Below are positions 17,604 through 26,805 of a DNA stretch of 28,384 nucleotides, piece after piece. The position numbers were made by a program, and so were the translations under genes. Every line of letters starts with the position of its first letter. Positions within the stretch are counted from its first letter, which is position 1. Under the pieces are notes generated by a model that was not told the DNA's origin, searched no databases, and saw only the letters and a program-made list of their open reading frames with translations. Source of the stretch: Gracilaria domingensis (Eukaryota > Rhodophyta > Florideophyceae > Gracilariales > Gracilariaceae); NCBI GenBank assembly GCA_022539475.1, contig VCMS01000455.1:1-28384 (forward strand), read 5' to 3'.

Positions 17604-17990
17604 ATGCTGGAGATCCCGATCTACTCAAGCCCTACGCATCAACTTTTCTGTTCGCAACGTTTGGCCTTCACTGCCTTCATATCACGTGTCTATGTTGCTT
17701 ATGGAATCTTGAAGATAAATACCAGACAGAGACCATCGTCACCTTGCAACGCAGTAGTCCATCTTCCTCACATGCAGATAAACATCACTCCTTTTCAGCA
17801 GCCATCATTGTCGACGATTCCAAAGTCTGAGCCCTCCACAAGAACAAGACTTTTGTCACGCATTGATATGAAACATTCGCCAGCACACGATCCTTTCTTT
17901 CTCTTGAAGCACAAACCCGGAACTGTGCTCTCAAAAATTACTAAAGGTAATGAAAAACGCTCCTTGCAGGAGCACATTATTGCCAGTTAG
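17604..17990 (+). CDS. Hypothetical 128-aa ORF
   Basis: This ATG-initiated frame has no recognised domain. The last ~50 residues are polar and basic and not low in complexity, and there is no signal peptide. It ends 14 bp inside the convergent hAT remnant. The upstream GTTAC cluster could belong to its promoter. Because the surroundings are repeat debris, chance or a relic of another element is as likely as a real gene. Confidence 0.25.
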   Translation: MLEIPIYSSPTHQLFCSQRLAFTAFISRVYVAYGILKINTRQRPSSPCNAVVHLPHMQINITPFQQPSLSTIPKSEPSTRTRLLSRIDMKHSPAHDPFFLLKHKPGTVLSKITKGNEKRSLQEHIIAS

Positions 17991-18765
17991 GATCGTTGAA
18001 TATAGCCGTATCTCCAATATCACTTATGGACATCACATGGTCTAACACCGACTCGAGCACAAGCTCTTCCTCATCAGGCTCAGCATCATTCTCCGTGGAC
18101 TCTTTCAAAGTGCTAGGTATATCATATCCATGTAATTCGCTGTTCGACTCTACACCAGACGACTGCTGAAGCGAATTAGCAATGTGTTTCTGGAAACCTT
18201 TTTCTCTCAATTGTCAAAAGTTTTTCTTAAGCATGCAAAAGTTATGGGAGACAGCAACCTGTTTCTCAATCTTGAGCTCTCCAGTCCGCCCTCGTCGGCT
18301 CGTAAATATTCACTTGGCAATCTTATGATTGCGTTCGACTCCCGCAGATGACGCAGGAGATTTGTAAACCTTAACCAGTGCATCTGCCAGATCTGGCAAG
18401 GAATCACGAAGCTGCCCCCAAACTAGACACGGATGCCATTCTTTGAGGCGTCTAAGAAGGGAATTCTCCGAGACACAATGTAAAAGAAAGTCATTGACAA
18501 GGCGCGTATAATGTGCTTCATCATTGGATAGTAGGCGCAGAGCATCATGGCATTGCTCTACCATTGTTCCGTTTCCAAGACCTGCGAACTCCTCCCCATA
18601 TGTCTGTATAACATTTTGGCCCATCAAAAAGAAGTAAGGATCACAGTAGAACGATAGCGCTAATATTGGGGAGAGTATACGGTTCCATTGGTAAGAAACG
18701 CGATTGTCTCTGTGCGTAGCACATTCTGTAGTGCAACGCTCATCTATGAGTATTCTGACAGGACT
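17977..18765 (-). pseudogene. hAT transposase C-terminal remnant with two in-frame TGA stops
   Basis: The minus-strand frame open from about 18,765 contains QWNRILSPILALSFYCDP, WHPCLVWGQLRDSLPDLAD and SPASSAGVERNHKIAK. The last is the P[AT]SSAxxER signature of the hAT C-terminal dimerisation domain. The same frame is cut by TGA at 18310-18312 and again at 18214-18216, yet the text between and after the stops still reads like the hAT tail (RTGELKIEKQVAVSHN), followed by an acidic C-terminus ending at 17977. The ATG at ~18,624 is internal, so the N-terminal BED finger and most of the RNase H-like core are gone. No TIRs were found. Confidence 0.8.
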
Positions 18766-18966
18766 TAGTCATATTTCCCGTTTACGGGTTTGCCTGGTAC
18801 ACACAAGTATATGACTAGTAGTTACTAGTGGTTGCCATTGAGATGGTTCGGACACGTGGGACACGGTGGAGCTGATCGGAGGTTGGCCACTACACGTGAG
18901 CGGTTGCCACAATTAGTGGGAAGTTTAGTTAATATTATTTATTAATTTTAGTTAGGACACTACTTA

Positions 18967-18992
18967 GTGCGACGGCGTCGCCGCCGTCGCAC
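18967..18992. repeat. Perfect 11-bp GC-rich hairpin
   Basis: GTGCGACGGCG (18967-18977) and CGCCGTCGCAC (18982-18992) are exact inverted copies around the loop TCGC. It lies in the likely 5' LTR or leader of the chromovirus, about 630 bp before gag. It could be a terminator-like, packaging or dimerisation element. Confidence 0.6.
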
Positions 18993-19621
18993 CAGTAAAG
19001 TGCCCCAACCAGGGTGACCCTACTGACGGGTCTTGGCTCTAATCGTTCACGCCTTCGGCGGTGCTCGACTCCTAGTCGGAGAGACTCCCCGTTGACACGG
19101 TTCGTTTATCCACCCTGCGTCCTCTAAAGGAACCCAACTGTGGGAGTGTTTTACCGCTGTTTGTCGCGTTCGCCCCTGTATAGGGAAAGCCCCGGCAGTA
19201 CGCCGTTATCCTTCGTCACCTTGTCGCGAGGCCCCACCCCGTGGTGCTCTCGCTCTCCTTTTCCTTTTCCCTTTCTTTCCTCCAACCCTCTTCCGAGGTA
19301 TTGCACACCCACGTGTCGTAGTACTCCCTTCTCCGCTCCACCTTTCTATTCAACTCTCATCGCCTCGTCGTGACGGTTTGGCCCCGGTCTTACACCCGGC
19401 TCGTTGTGCCATTCCAGAGAGGCTCTGTTCGCTTCGCTACCCTCCGTAGAGGAAGATCCCGAACGTCTTCGTCGTGTCTTTTCCCGCTCACGGGTTGCAC
19501 TACAAAGTGGTCTCCCGACCTAGAAAGATTAGGAGATTGAAGGGTTTGACACTCCTGTGTATTCCCTCTTTGAGGTTCGTTTCCCCTTGGAAGTTCCCGT
19601 GTGACGGTTCGCTGGATACCG
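18993..19621 (+). other. 5' LTR/leader of the chromovirus, not resolved
   Basis: There is no credible gene; a 77-codon frame at 19140-19373 is Pro/Ser-rich and follows a pyrimidine tract (19247-19290). A stable CGCC-TTC-GGCG hairpin lies near 19050 and a CTCC/GGAG pair near 19071. I could not place the LTR end or a primer-binding site with confidence. Confidence 0.45.
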
Positions 19622-21202
19622 ATGTCTCGGAAGCCCTCGGATGCGGAGCCTGCGATCACTCGCAGTCGTTCCCACAACGGTGGTGCTCCCGCCGATAGTC
19701 GACCTCCTTCGAGGATCCCGGTGCGCCCTGGATCGATCCTTGGAGTCAGGCCGTCCTCGAGGCTGTCCACCCAACCGGCACGCCGGACACTTCCGTTTTC
19801 CCGGTTGATTCCTCCTACGGATGGTGCTACTCCGGAAGCTCCGGTCGTTTCTGGCACAGCTCCTGCTTTTCAGGCTACGTTCGCTGCCGCGGTGCAACAA
19901 CCCCGTCGGGAGAAGGTCAACAACATCCAGGGAATAACCCTGGAAGAGCAGGTTCGCATCTTGCGGGCTGCTCACAATTCCCTTTTGGAAGCTCATGATT
20001 CCCTCATGGGAGAGTTTAGGTCCCTTCGCGATGAAGTGAGGGCTGCTTCTGTGAAGAATGTCGCAGAGGATCTCCGTATCCTACGGTCCGACGTCAGCAC
20101 TGTGTTGGAATGTCTTGGAGGACCCGCTGCCTTCGTAGAAGGAGTTGAGACCCGATTCGATCGGATTCGAGAGCGTCTGGAGACGTTGGAAAAAGCTGCT
20201 ATGGCAGGATTCAACACTCCGGTGGAGCCGGTTGCCGTGTCGCACCGCGACAAGCACACTGGTCAGGATAGGTCTCGCCGCAGGCGGAAGTTCAAGGAAG
20301 AAGACCAGGACTCGGACTCGTCGAGTACGTCGACTGACAACCCGAATGGCTCGGAAGGTTCCGACTCGTCGGACTCGTCCGAGGACGATCGTCGCGCTGG
20401 GCGCTATTTACGCTCAAAGCGGTCGTCGGCCTCCCATGGTGCCGTTCGAGCTCGTTCGAAAGGACGGAAACACTCCGGCCTTAAGGAGCTGAAGCCGACA
20501 AACCCGATGTATCGGAAGTTATTGTCTTACCGGTACTACCGTTTGGAAGATTCCTCACTGGATCGTACACCCCGTGGAACGGGAAGAGTCAAGGATTGCA
20601 TCAAGCGCATGCAACTCTCTCTTCGTAACCAGACCTTTTCTGGAGAAGACCCAGTGTTGGTGCTTGATTTTCTTGCCCGCTTCGTAGCGGAAGCCGATAT
20701 TCTCGGAATGAATGAAGGCCAAGCGTACATCGCGTTACCGTATTTCTTACGTGATGTGGCCGACTACCAGTACAACTCCATGCGGAGCTCTTCACGGGCC
20801 TCCGAGGAGGGAGTTACATGCTGGCCCGAAGCAGTTCAATACCTGCTGAGGTCATACGCCACCAATGATGCTATTGGGAATGCCATACTCGCTTTGCGAG
20901 ACACTCGTCAGCGTCAGGGAGAGACCGAGACCGATTACTCGGTACGCCTGAACAAGGCTTTCCACCGCAGTGGGAATGTCTACCCCGTCGGGGAACGCTG
21001 CACGATGTTCGTGGATGGGCTGGATCCTGCTATCAAGACCTTAGTCGCCCGCTACCGCAAGGATAAGCGGAAGGTTACCTACATCGAGTTAGTCCAATAC
21101 GCTCGAGCGGAAGGTGATGCACTACGCGCACGAGGCCCTAGTACTAGGATCAGGTCCGCCAAGGCGTTGATGATGGGGAACAAATCCCATCTTTGTCGCT
21201 GA
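19622..21202 (+). CDS. gag: Gag (capsid part) of the chromovirus
   Basis: This 526-residue frame starts at the first in-frame ATG; the frame itself opens a little upstream. Residues ~1-85 are Pro/Ser/Arg-rich. Residues ~108-165 form a heptad-like coiled coil (EQVRILRAAHNSLLEAHDSL and onward). Residues ~228-260 are an Asp/Ser tract, followed by a basic stretch. Residues ~334-503 match the retrotransposon gag capsid fold (FSGEDPVLVLDFLARFVAEA, WPEAVQYLLRSYA, RQRQGETETDYSVRL, FVDGLDPAIKTLV). It lacks the zinc knuckle, which follows in the -1 frame. The frame overlap runs from 21148 to 21202, so the knuckle could be reached by a -1 shift or may have been disconnected by an indel. Confidence 0.85.
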   Translation: MSRKPSDAEPAITRSRSHNGGAPADSRPPSRIPVRPGSILGVRPSSRLSTQPARRTLPFSRLIPPTDGATPEAPVVSGTAPAFQATFAAAVQQPRREKVNNIQGITLEEQVRILRAAHNSLLEAHDSLMGEFRSLRDEVRAASVKNVAEDLRILRSDVSTVLECLGGPAAFVEGVETRFDRIRERLETLEKAAMAGFNTPVEPVAVSHRDKHTGQDRSRRRRKFKEEDQDSDSSSTSTDNPNGSEGSDSSDSSEDDRRAGRYLRSKRSSASHGAVRARSKGRKHSGLKELKPTNPMYRKLLSYRYYRLEDSSLDRTPRGTGRVKDCIKRMQLSLRNQTFSGEDPVLVLDFLARFVAEADILGMNEGQAYIALPYFLRDVADYQYNSMRSSSRASEEGVTCWPEAVQYLLRSYATNDAIGNAILALRDTRQRQGETETDYSVRLNKAFHRSGNVYPVGERCTMFVDGLDPAIKTLVARYRKDKRKVTYIELVQYARAEGDALRARGPSTRIRSAKALMMGNKSHLCR

Positions 21203-21822
21203 TAGCGAATGAGGCCTCCCAACGGGAGTATGATAACGTACAGCTTGCCCATGATGGGTTGGGTTCCATTCCAACGACCGAACTACCGTCGACAACGGAC
21301 GCTTCTTTCGACACGGCCCAAGACGGCACCCTGCTTTACGCAGATGTCAACCGTGTTCACGGATCTCGAATTCCGTACTCGAACGAAGCAACCCGTTTTC
21401 AACGGCCAGGATGGAAGGACACCCGACCTCGAGTAGGGTTCACCGATGCTCGGAATGCAGCCCCGCGTACGGGTGGTAGATTGGCAATCTGTCACCTCTG
21501 CTACACGCATGGTCACATCTCGCCCCAGTGTCTACTCTCCATGAGAGATATGGCCAAAGTTACGGTGAACTACGGGGCCCTCACTCCTGAGGAGAAGCAA
21601 TCCGTCCCAATGACGTCGTATCTGCGTGCCAAGACGGACTTTTCACATGCCGTCACGACAGCTCCGCCACAACGGAATGTCCCCGCACAGCCGGTACGCC
21701 CTGCTCCACAGGTTGTTGCCGATCAAAACACCGCTCATGCGGGACCCCACGGCCAACGGGCCCATGCACTAGTTGCCGAGGAACCTGAGCAGCCGCCGCA
21801 GGCGGAAGCTCAGGGAAACTAA
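21148..21822 (+). CDS. gag: Gag nucleocapsid part with CCHC zinc knuckle (-1 frame)
   Basis: This frame is open from 21148 and overlaps the capsid frame by 55 nt. It contains CHLCYTHGHISPQC at 21490-21531, a C-x2-C-x4-H-x4-C knuckle, followed by a Pro/Ala/Gln-rich tail. There is no sensible start codon at the overlap, so it should be the continuation of gag. The overlap contains GGGG (21175-21178) but no canonical X-XXY-YYZ slippery heptamer in the capsid frame, which favours an indel over programmed shifting. Confidence 0.7.
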   Translation, partial: DQVRQGVDDGEQIPSLSLIANEASQREYDNVQLAHDGLGSIPTTELPSTTDASFDTAQDGTLLYADVNRVHGSRIPYSNEATRFQRPGWKDTRPRVGFTDARNAAPRTGGRLAICHLCYTHGHISPQCLLSMRDMAKVTVNYGALTPEEKQSVPMTSYLRAKTDFSHAVTTAPPQRNVPAQPVRPAPQVVADQNTAHAGPHGQRAHALVAEEPEQPPQAEAQGN

Positions 21823-21869
21823 ACGAGGGAGTCTCCCTTTCGGGAGAGACGTCCTCAGGATCGAGGCTG

Positions 21870-22697
21870 TTGACGTCCGAGGCGTCACCGTCTCGCTCCC
21901 CGGTGAAAATCCTTTCGAGGAGAGACGCCGCTGACGCGGATTCGGAACACCTTGGTGTTTTGCGTCGACCGTGGATACGGGTGAAGAATAACCGGGTCCC
22001 GGATAGAATCATGGTGATGGCCAAGCGTAACTATAAGGTATACGCTGACCTTGGCCTTGACCCCCAGTTTACGGTGCGTTACCTGACCGTATTAGACACA
22101 GGTGCAGGTCCGAACTTCATCGTTGAATCGCTCCTAACACCGCCATTGCGGGCTCGTATGCGCAGCGGCACCTTGCCGGACGTCGCAGATGCGAACAACA
22201 ACCCGTTATCAACGGTGGGAACAATCGGCTTAGTCGTGCGTTTGTAAACATATGTGGTGAAGGTCGACTTCATCGTGTGCCGGTCATTAGCTGCCCCTAT
22301 CATCTTTGGTTGTGACTATTGCGACAGGTTTGTCGATTCGATAAGACCCCGCCTCAGGCGTGTGGAACTTAAGGACGGTTCGTCCGTCCCTATTGTTCGT
22401 CGTCCGCTAAAGCGTGCGTCGAAGAAACATGTTCCTCTACCTGCTGCGCAGGAATCTCAACCAGCTTCACGTGAGTCCACCAAGCTTCGCATCGCTGCGT
22501 CGATCGCAATCCCGCCGGAGTCCCAAGTAATGGTGTCAGTTAATTCCCGCCAACACGGTCCTCGGGTCATTCAACCTCTTCCCTCGTTGTACGAGAAATA
22601 CCAACTCGCTGTCGCGAATGGTGTTGTGCAAGTCACACCGCATACTCCGTTTCGGATACTTGTTGCCAACCCTGGCAGTACCCCCAGTATCTGGTGA
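21870..22697 (+). pseudogene. pro: Retropepsin-like protease and linker, with in-frame TAA
   Basis: The active-site DTGA (22095-22106) lies in VLDTGAGPNFI, the typical retropepsin motif, and IIFGCDYCDRF about 65 residues on matches the flap-to-C-terminal part. The same frame is broken by TAA at 22245-22247, between VVRL and TYVVKVDF, clearly inside the domain. After the stop it continues through a linker with IPPESQVMVSVNSRQ, common between protease and RT in chromoviruses, to a TGA at 22695-22697. How the frame joins the zinc-knuckle ORF near 21,820-21,870 is unclear; more than one frame looks protein-like there. Confidence 0.75.
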
Positions 22698-24031
22698 AGA
22701 ACCAAGTCATTGGATCTGTGACGCCGCACCCGCTCGCGATGCTCCCAACGAAGATGACGGCTGCCGATGTCCTCGGATTAGCTACCTCCGAAGAGGACGA
22801 CACCCCATCTAAGGAGGGGGAGGAAGCGGTTGTTTTCGCGGGTACAACTACCGTTGCAACGGAGAATTTACCGGCTGACTCGGAAGCCAACCCTGTGTCA
22901 GGGACAGAAGAGCGCAAGCCCACGAGCTACGACAAGGTTGACCCCTTGAAGGCGCTCGAGGAACTTGATCTCGGTCATGTACCGGAGTCGCACCGTGAAC
23001 GTCTGAGAGACATGTTACTGGAGTTTACCACAATGTGGGATGGCTCTCTTGGAGAGATAAATGCAACGGAACACCGTATCGATTTGCTGCCGAATACGCG
23101 TCCGATAGCGCAACCCCCTTGCAGGGCAGGACCGAAGGCTCGGGAAGAAGAACAGTTCCAAGTGGATAAGATGCTCCGCGCAGGCGTGATTGAAAACGCC
23201 CAGTCGCCATGGGCATCCCCAGTTGTACTGGCACTCAAAGCCGACGGAACCTGGAGGTTCTGTGTCGACTACCGTTGGCTTAATGCCGTGACGATCAGAG
23301 ATACGTACCCCATCCCTCGTATGGACGAGTGCATCGATTCGCTCGGCAACGCTACCGTGTTCACGGCATTGGACGCCAATTGGGGATACTGGCAAGTTCC
23401 CGTTAGGGAACAAGACCGCGATAAGACCGCGTTCGTTTGCCAATCGGGCAGTTACCGCTTCAAGCGGATGCCTTTCGGCTTAACCAACGCCCCCGCTACC
23501 TTCCAGCGTGCAATCGACATCTTGTTGAACCGCTTCAAGTGGCGGACTTGTCTCGTCTACCTTGACGATATTATCGTGTTCTCCAGTAACCTGGACGACC
23601 ATCTCGCCCATGTCAGGGACGTGATGACCACTCTGCGCAATGCATGCATAACCCTCAAGCTGAGGAAGTGTGAATTCTTCACCGATACTGTCAAGTATCT
23701 TGGACACATCATCCGTCCAGGACGGTTGATGATCGAGGAGGCTCGCGTCAAATCACTCGCCAAGGCGAAGGCACCGCGGACTCAAACGGAATTACGCTCC
23801 TTCTTAGGGCTGGTCAACGTCTACAGACGGTTGGTGCCGAACTTTTCGGACATTGCGGCTCCCTTAAACGCACTCTTGCGGAAAGGTCCGTCACCAAAAC
23901 TGGACCCATTCACGCCCGCACAAGCGGAAGCATTTAACTCCTTAAAGGAGGCTGTCACATCAGCACCGATCTTATCTTTACCACAACCCGGCCTGCCGTT
24001 CTCTGTGGACACGGACTCAAGCGACCACTAA
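22682..24031 (+). pseudogene. pol: Reverse transcriptase domain, ended by nonsense TAA
   Basis: This frame has no ATG of its own and continues the linker after a -1 break at the CCCCC run 22681-22685. RT landmarks in order are an AGVIENAQSPWASPVVL start, FCVDYRWLN, the palm FTALDANWGYWQ with a catalytic Asp, FKRMPFGLTNAPATFQR, YLDD at 23558-23569 and KCEFFTDTVKYLGH, then the thumb/connection LRSFLGLVNVYRRL. It ends at TAA 24029-24031 inside DSSDH-stop-VGCALFQ, where related elements have a Gln codon. A C-to-T change of CAA would explain it. RNase H continues in the same frame. Confidence 0.9.
22805..22824 (+). repeat. 20-nt repeat with purine tract, copy 1 (PSKEGEE)
   Basis: CCATCTAAGGAGGGGGAGGA is identical to 26055-26074. 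In the RT frame it encodes PSKEGEE. The purine stretch AAGGAGGGGGAGGA resembles a polypurine tract, here in a central position. Confidence 0.75.
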
Positions 24032-24440
24032 GTGGGATGCGCATTGTTCCAAACCACTCCTGAAGGAGAACGAAAGCCAATTGGTTATGGGTCACGTTCG
24101 CTGAACGTTCACGAACGGAACTACTCCGTTTCGGAGAAAGAGTGTCTCGCAGTTGTTTGGGCACTTTCTACTCTCCGCCCTATCTCTTGGGTGTGCACTT
24201 TACCGTGTACACGGATCATTCCTCGTTGAGGTGGTTGATGAATATTTGCGATCCATCAGGCCGCCTCATGCGGTGGAGACTCCGCCTTGCGGAATTCGAC
24301 TTCGAGGTGGTATACAAGAAGGGGACCCTGAACACTCAGGCGGACGAGTTGTCACGCTTACCCACTGATGGGGAGACTGTTGTTGCCGAAGACGAGGAAA
24401 TACCTTGCTTCGTCGTTGACGATAATAACCCGGAACCCCG
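24032..24440 (+). pseudogene. pol: RNase H domain, frameshifted
   Basis: In the RT frame up to about 24,180: [33 protein letters not shown] with the catalytic Glu, then a -1 break at CCC 24178-24180. In the next frame: [18 protein letters not shown] with a catalytic Asp, then a C-terminal segment with LAEFDFEVVYKKGTLNTQADELSR, typical of Ty3/gypsy. Another -1 step follows at the C runs 24429-24439, leading to the integrase frame. Confidence 0.85.
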
Positions 24441-25430
24441 GAATGGCAGTTTGACAACTGGCCAGAAGACTGGGATGATATGGACGCTGACATTGACGAA
24501 CTGCTTGCTGCAGGCGAAAATGAGGGTGCAAAGCCCCTACCGGGGAATTGTGTCCCGGTAGCACCGGAAGAGATGATCCGAGAGCAACATGGAGACCCGT
24601 TTTGCATCAGGATCCGTGCCCGACTTAACGGTGGTGATACCCTCCCATTCGAGGTTAACGACATCGGCTACCTCGTGAGGACAGTCGAGTCACACCCACA
24701 AGTTGTGGTACCACACTCGTTGCAAACGAGGATCCTACACCTTTCGCATTACGCAAAGCTAGGCGGCCACGCAGGTGGAATGAAACTGTACCTCACTTTA
24801 AGGAAAGACTTCTACTGGCCCGCCATGGCGGTTGATTGTTACGCTACGGTGCGGTTCTGCACCGAGTGCGCGAAGAATCGCGTGAAACTCCGAAGGAATT
24901 CGAAAAAAGTGAAACTATTCCCTGCCAGGGCGCCGCTTGAATTTGTGGCAATCGATATCCTCGGACCATTGCTTACCACCCGGAGAGGTAACAAATTTCT
25001 TCTCGTTATCACCGATCGGTTCTCGAAACTGGTTCGGACAGTACCTCTCAAGAGGATTACCGCATTCACAGTCGCGAAGGCATTTGCCACGCACTGGATC
25101 TTTGTGTACGGCCCTCCTGTGGAGTTATTATCCGATAACGGAAAGCAGTTCGCATCCCGGTTCTTCCAGGATGTTTGCCGCATCATGGACGTGAAAAATC
25201 TTTTCACAACCACTTACCATCCCCAGTGTAATGGGCAGGTTGAACGGTATAACCGTACGATGCTGGCATCTCTCCGTTCTTACGTTGCTAACCACCCAAA
25301 AACATGGGACTTATACACTGACGCGTTAACCTTTGCGTATAACACGCAGGTGCACAGGACTACTGGTGTTTCCCAGTGCACAGGACTACTGGTGTTTCCC
25401 CATTCGAACTGGTCTTGTCAAGAACACCCC
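24441..25430 (+). pseudogene. int: Integrase: HHCC zinc finger and DDE core
   Basis: The frame is open from ~24,441 after an acidic linker (DNWPEDWDDMDADID). The HHCC finger is LSHYAKLGGHAGG...FCTECAKNR (~24,746-24,890). The catalytic triad is Asp at 24954-24956 (AIDILGPL), Asp at 25134-25136 (LSDNGKQF) and Glu at 25242-25244 (NGQVERYN), giving the canonical D-x35-E. The core is intact. The frame is then thrown off by a 26-bp tandem duplication at 25350-25401 and a further -1 break at the CCCC run 25427-25430. Confidence 0.9.
25350..25401 (+). repeat. 26-bp tandem duplication inside integrase
   Basis: GTGCACAGGACTACTGGTGT plus TTCCC(A/C) occurs at 25350-25375 and again directly at 25376-25401, differing only at the last base. 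Twenty-six is not a multiple of three, so the reading frame is lost. It looks like a recent replication slip or an assembly duplication. Confidence 0.95.
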
Positions 25431-26016
25431 GCCTGTGGCGTTAGAATCACAAGCTACCTTCGGCAATTTCCCATCCGTGGGTGATTACCGCCAAAAATGG
25501 AAGGCTTCGCTAACGAAGTTAGTCCCCGCTGCTCGGAAGTCCATGGCAAAAGCCCAAGTCGCTTACAAGCGTGATTTTGATGCTCGCTTGCGAGGAAGAA
25601 CCCCTGAACCACTTACTGTGGGTCACCGTGTCTTCGTACGGAAGGAACACTACAACCCTGAAAGGGATAAACGTCATAAGCTCTCGCCTGTGGCGGATGG
25701 ACCCTTCAAGGTAATCTCGGTTACACCGGACACTTTGGTGGTACAAGTCGCTGACGCGCAGGAGCCGATCTCCCGCGACCGCGTGGTACTGGCCCGCCCA
25801 CCCTCGTCTGAGGTTACCCCGTCTCATACGGAACCCGTGTCTACGGACTCAAAACACCGCTACAACCGGAAACAAATGTGGTGTAAAGACCTTCAGTTAT
25901 GCCCCACCCCAACAGAGGCCTTACAGACCTCCCGGTGGAGTCGGATCACCCGACTGCGTCGGAAAACAATAGCCACACTGGCACCCCCGTTTGTACCCCA
26001 TCGTTGGGTTCGCTAA
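25431..26016 (+). pseudogene. int: Integrase C-terminal (GPF/Y-like) region
   Basis: After the duplication and the CCCC break, the frame carries PPVALESQATFGNFP, an Arg/Lys-rich helix (ARKSMAKAQVAYKRDFDARLRG), VGHRVFVRKEHY, KLSPVADGPFKVISVTPDTLVVQ and DRVVLARPP. This is the standard Ty3/gypsy integrase C-terminus with its GPF/Y module. It reads into a poorly conserved basic stretch and stops at 26014-26016. The chromodomain, normally close to this point, is about 1.6 kb further on. Confidence 0.8.
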
Positions 26017-26399
26017 CCCGCGATGCGGGACGCTCTGCCACTCCCCACGCCGCTCCATCTAAGGAGGGGGAGGAGGATATCCGCTCTGCTGAGGATTCAA
26101 TTCCGACGTCGCGTCGTGAGAACAACCGTGCAGCACGGACTGGTACGACATCCCCAGATGTTCCGGTCAGTGAAGGGACCACGCGCTGGCAACGATCGCA
26201 ACATACGCCGGTCCACGGGAAGTCTACACCGTCGCCGGTTGAGGGCACTCACGCAGAAGCGGAATCATTGAAGTCACAAGAAACTCGTGGTTTACCAGCC
26301 GCGCTGGGTCAAACGGAGTCGAATGATGTCGCCGGCATAAAGCCGACGTCGTCGGAACGAAGCCCCACTGGGGAAAGCGCACCCAGGGAAATACTTTGA
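25899..26399 (+). CDS. Ser/Thr/Pro-rich linker ORF between integrase and chromodomain
   Basis: This open frame of 166 codons lies -1 to the integrase tail. It has no sensible ATG (it begins on an alternative codon) and is rich in Ser, Thr, Pro, Glu and Arg, like a disordered linker. Its PSKEGEE peptide matches one upstream of RT, which supports this being a used frame. The likely joint with the integrase frame is at the CCCC runs 25902-25910. It ends at TGA 26397-26399, exactly where an AT-rich insertion-like stretch begins. Confidence 0.45.
   Translation: MPHPNRGLTDLPVESDHPTASENNSHTGTPVCTPSLGSLTRDAGRSATPHAAPSKEGEEDIRSAEDSIPTSRRENNRAARTGTTSPDVPVSEGTTRWQRSQHTPVHGKSTPSPVEGTHAEAESLKSQETRGLPAALGQTESNDVAGIKPTSSERSPTGESAPREIL
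26055..26074 (+). repeat. 20-nt repeat with purine tract, copy 2 (PSKEGEE)
   Basis: This is an exact copy of 22805-22824, about 3.2 kb downstream, again translated as PSKEGEE in the linker frame. It lies ~230 bp past the conserved integrase C-terminus. Either a conserved processing or interaction peptide or a priming-type purine tract could explain it. Confidence 0.75.
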
Positions 26400-26805
26400 T
26401 ATCCGCTTGATATTCCTTAGATATGCTTTGGATATCCGAGTGATTTCTCGGATACCCATCTCATTTTTGAAATTGGATATACGGCCGATGTACATAGGAT
26501 ACACGAACATGCTCACAATATCCATACCAATTATATTCGTCTGATTTCTGGATGTCCGAATGATGTCCGAGCAATTCCAAGAGAAGCAAATTTGGTTTTC
26601 AAATCATTCGTCATATCTACTGTTATATCTTTCAAAGTAATTGATGCATGTCTCAAGGGCATCAAAAGAGTATCATTTCGTACATCATCTGTCATATCTA
26701 CTGGATGTCACAGGGATATCATGGATATACGTAAGATATCCAGATGATATGCGAAAGACATCCGGATTTCAAATCTACGGGGTATCATTTGAGCATCCGT
26801 ATACT
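26398..26805. other. AT-rich GATATCC-rich segment interrupting the retroelement
   Basis: About 400 bp in which variants of GGATATCC, GGATATAC, GGATGTCC and CATATCTACTG recur at short, irregular intervals. GTCATATCTACTG appears near 26,611 and again near 26,690. The composition switches abruptly from GC-rich to AT-rich at both edges. CACTGGGG lies on each side (26366-26373 and ~26806-26813), so an 8-bp target duplication is possible, but I see no terminal inverted repeats. There is no coding frame of interest. Confidence 0.55.

Noticed and set aside
19000..19110. tRNA gene or clear primer-binding site in the leader
   Set aside because: GTGCTCGACTCC looks like a T-arm, but no full cloverleaf or TGG-led complement at an LTR end could be drawn.
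19390..19996. Two overlapping 155-codon minus-strand frames near gag
   Set aside because: Arg/Gly/Pro-rich frames antisense to the leader and start of gag, typical GC-rich shadows.
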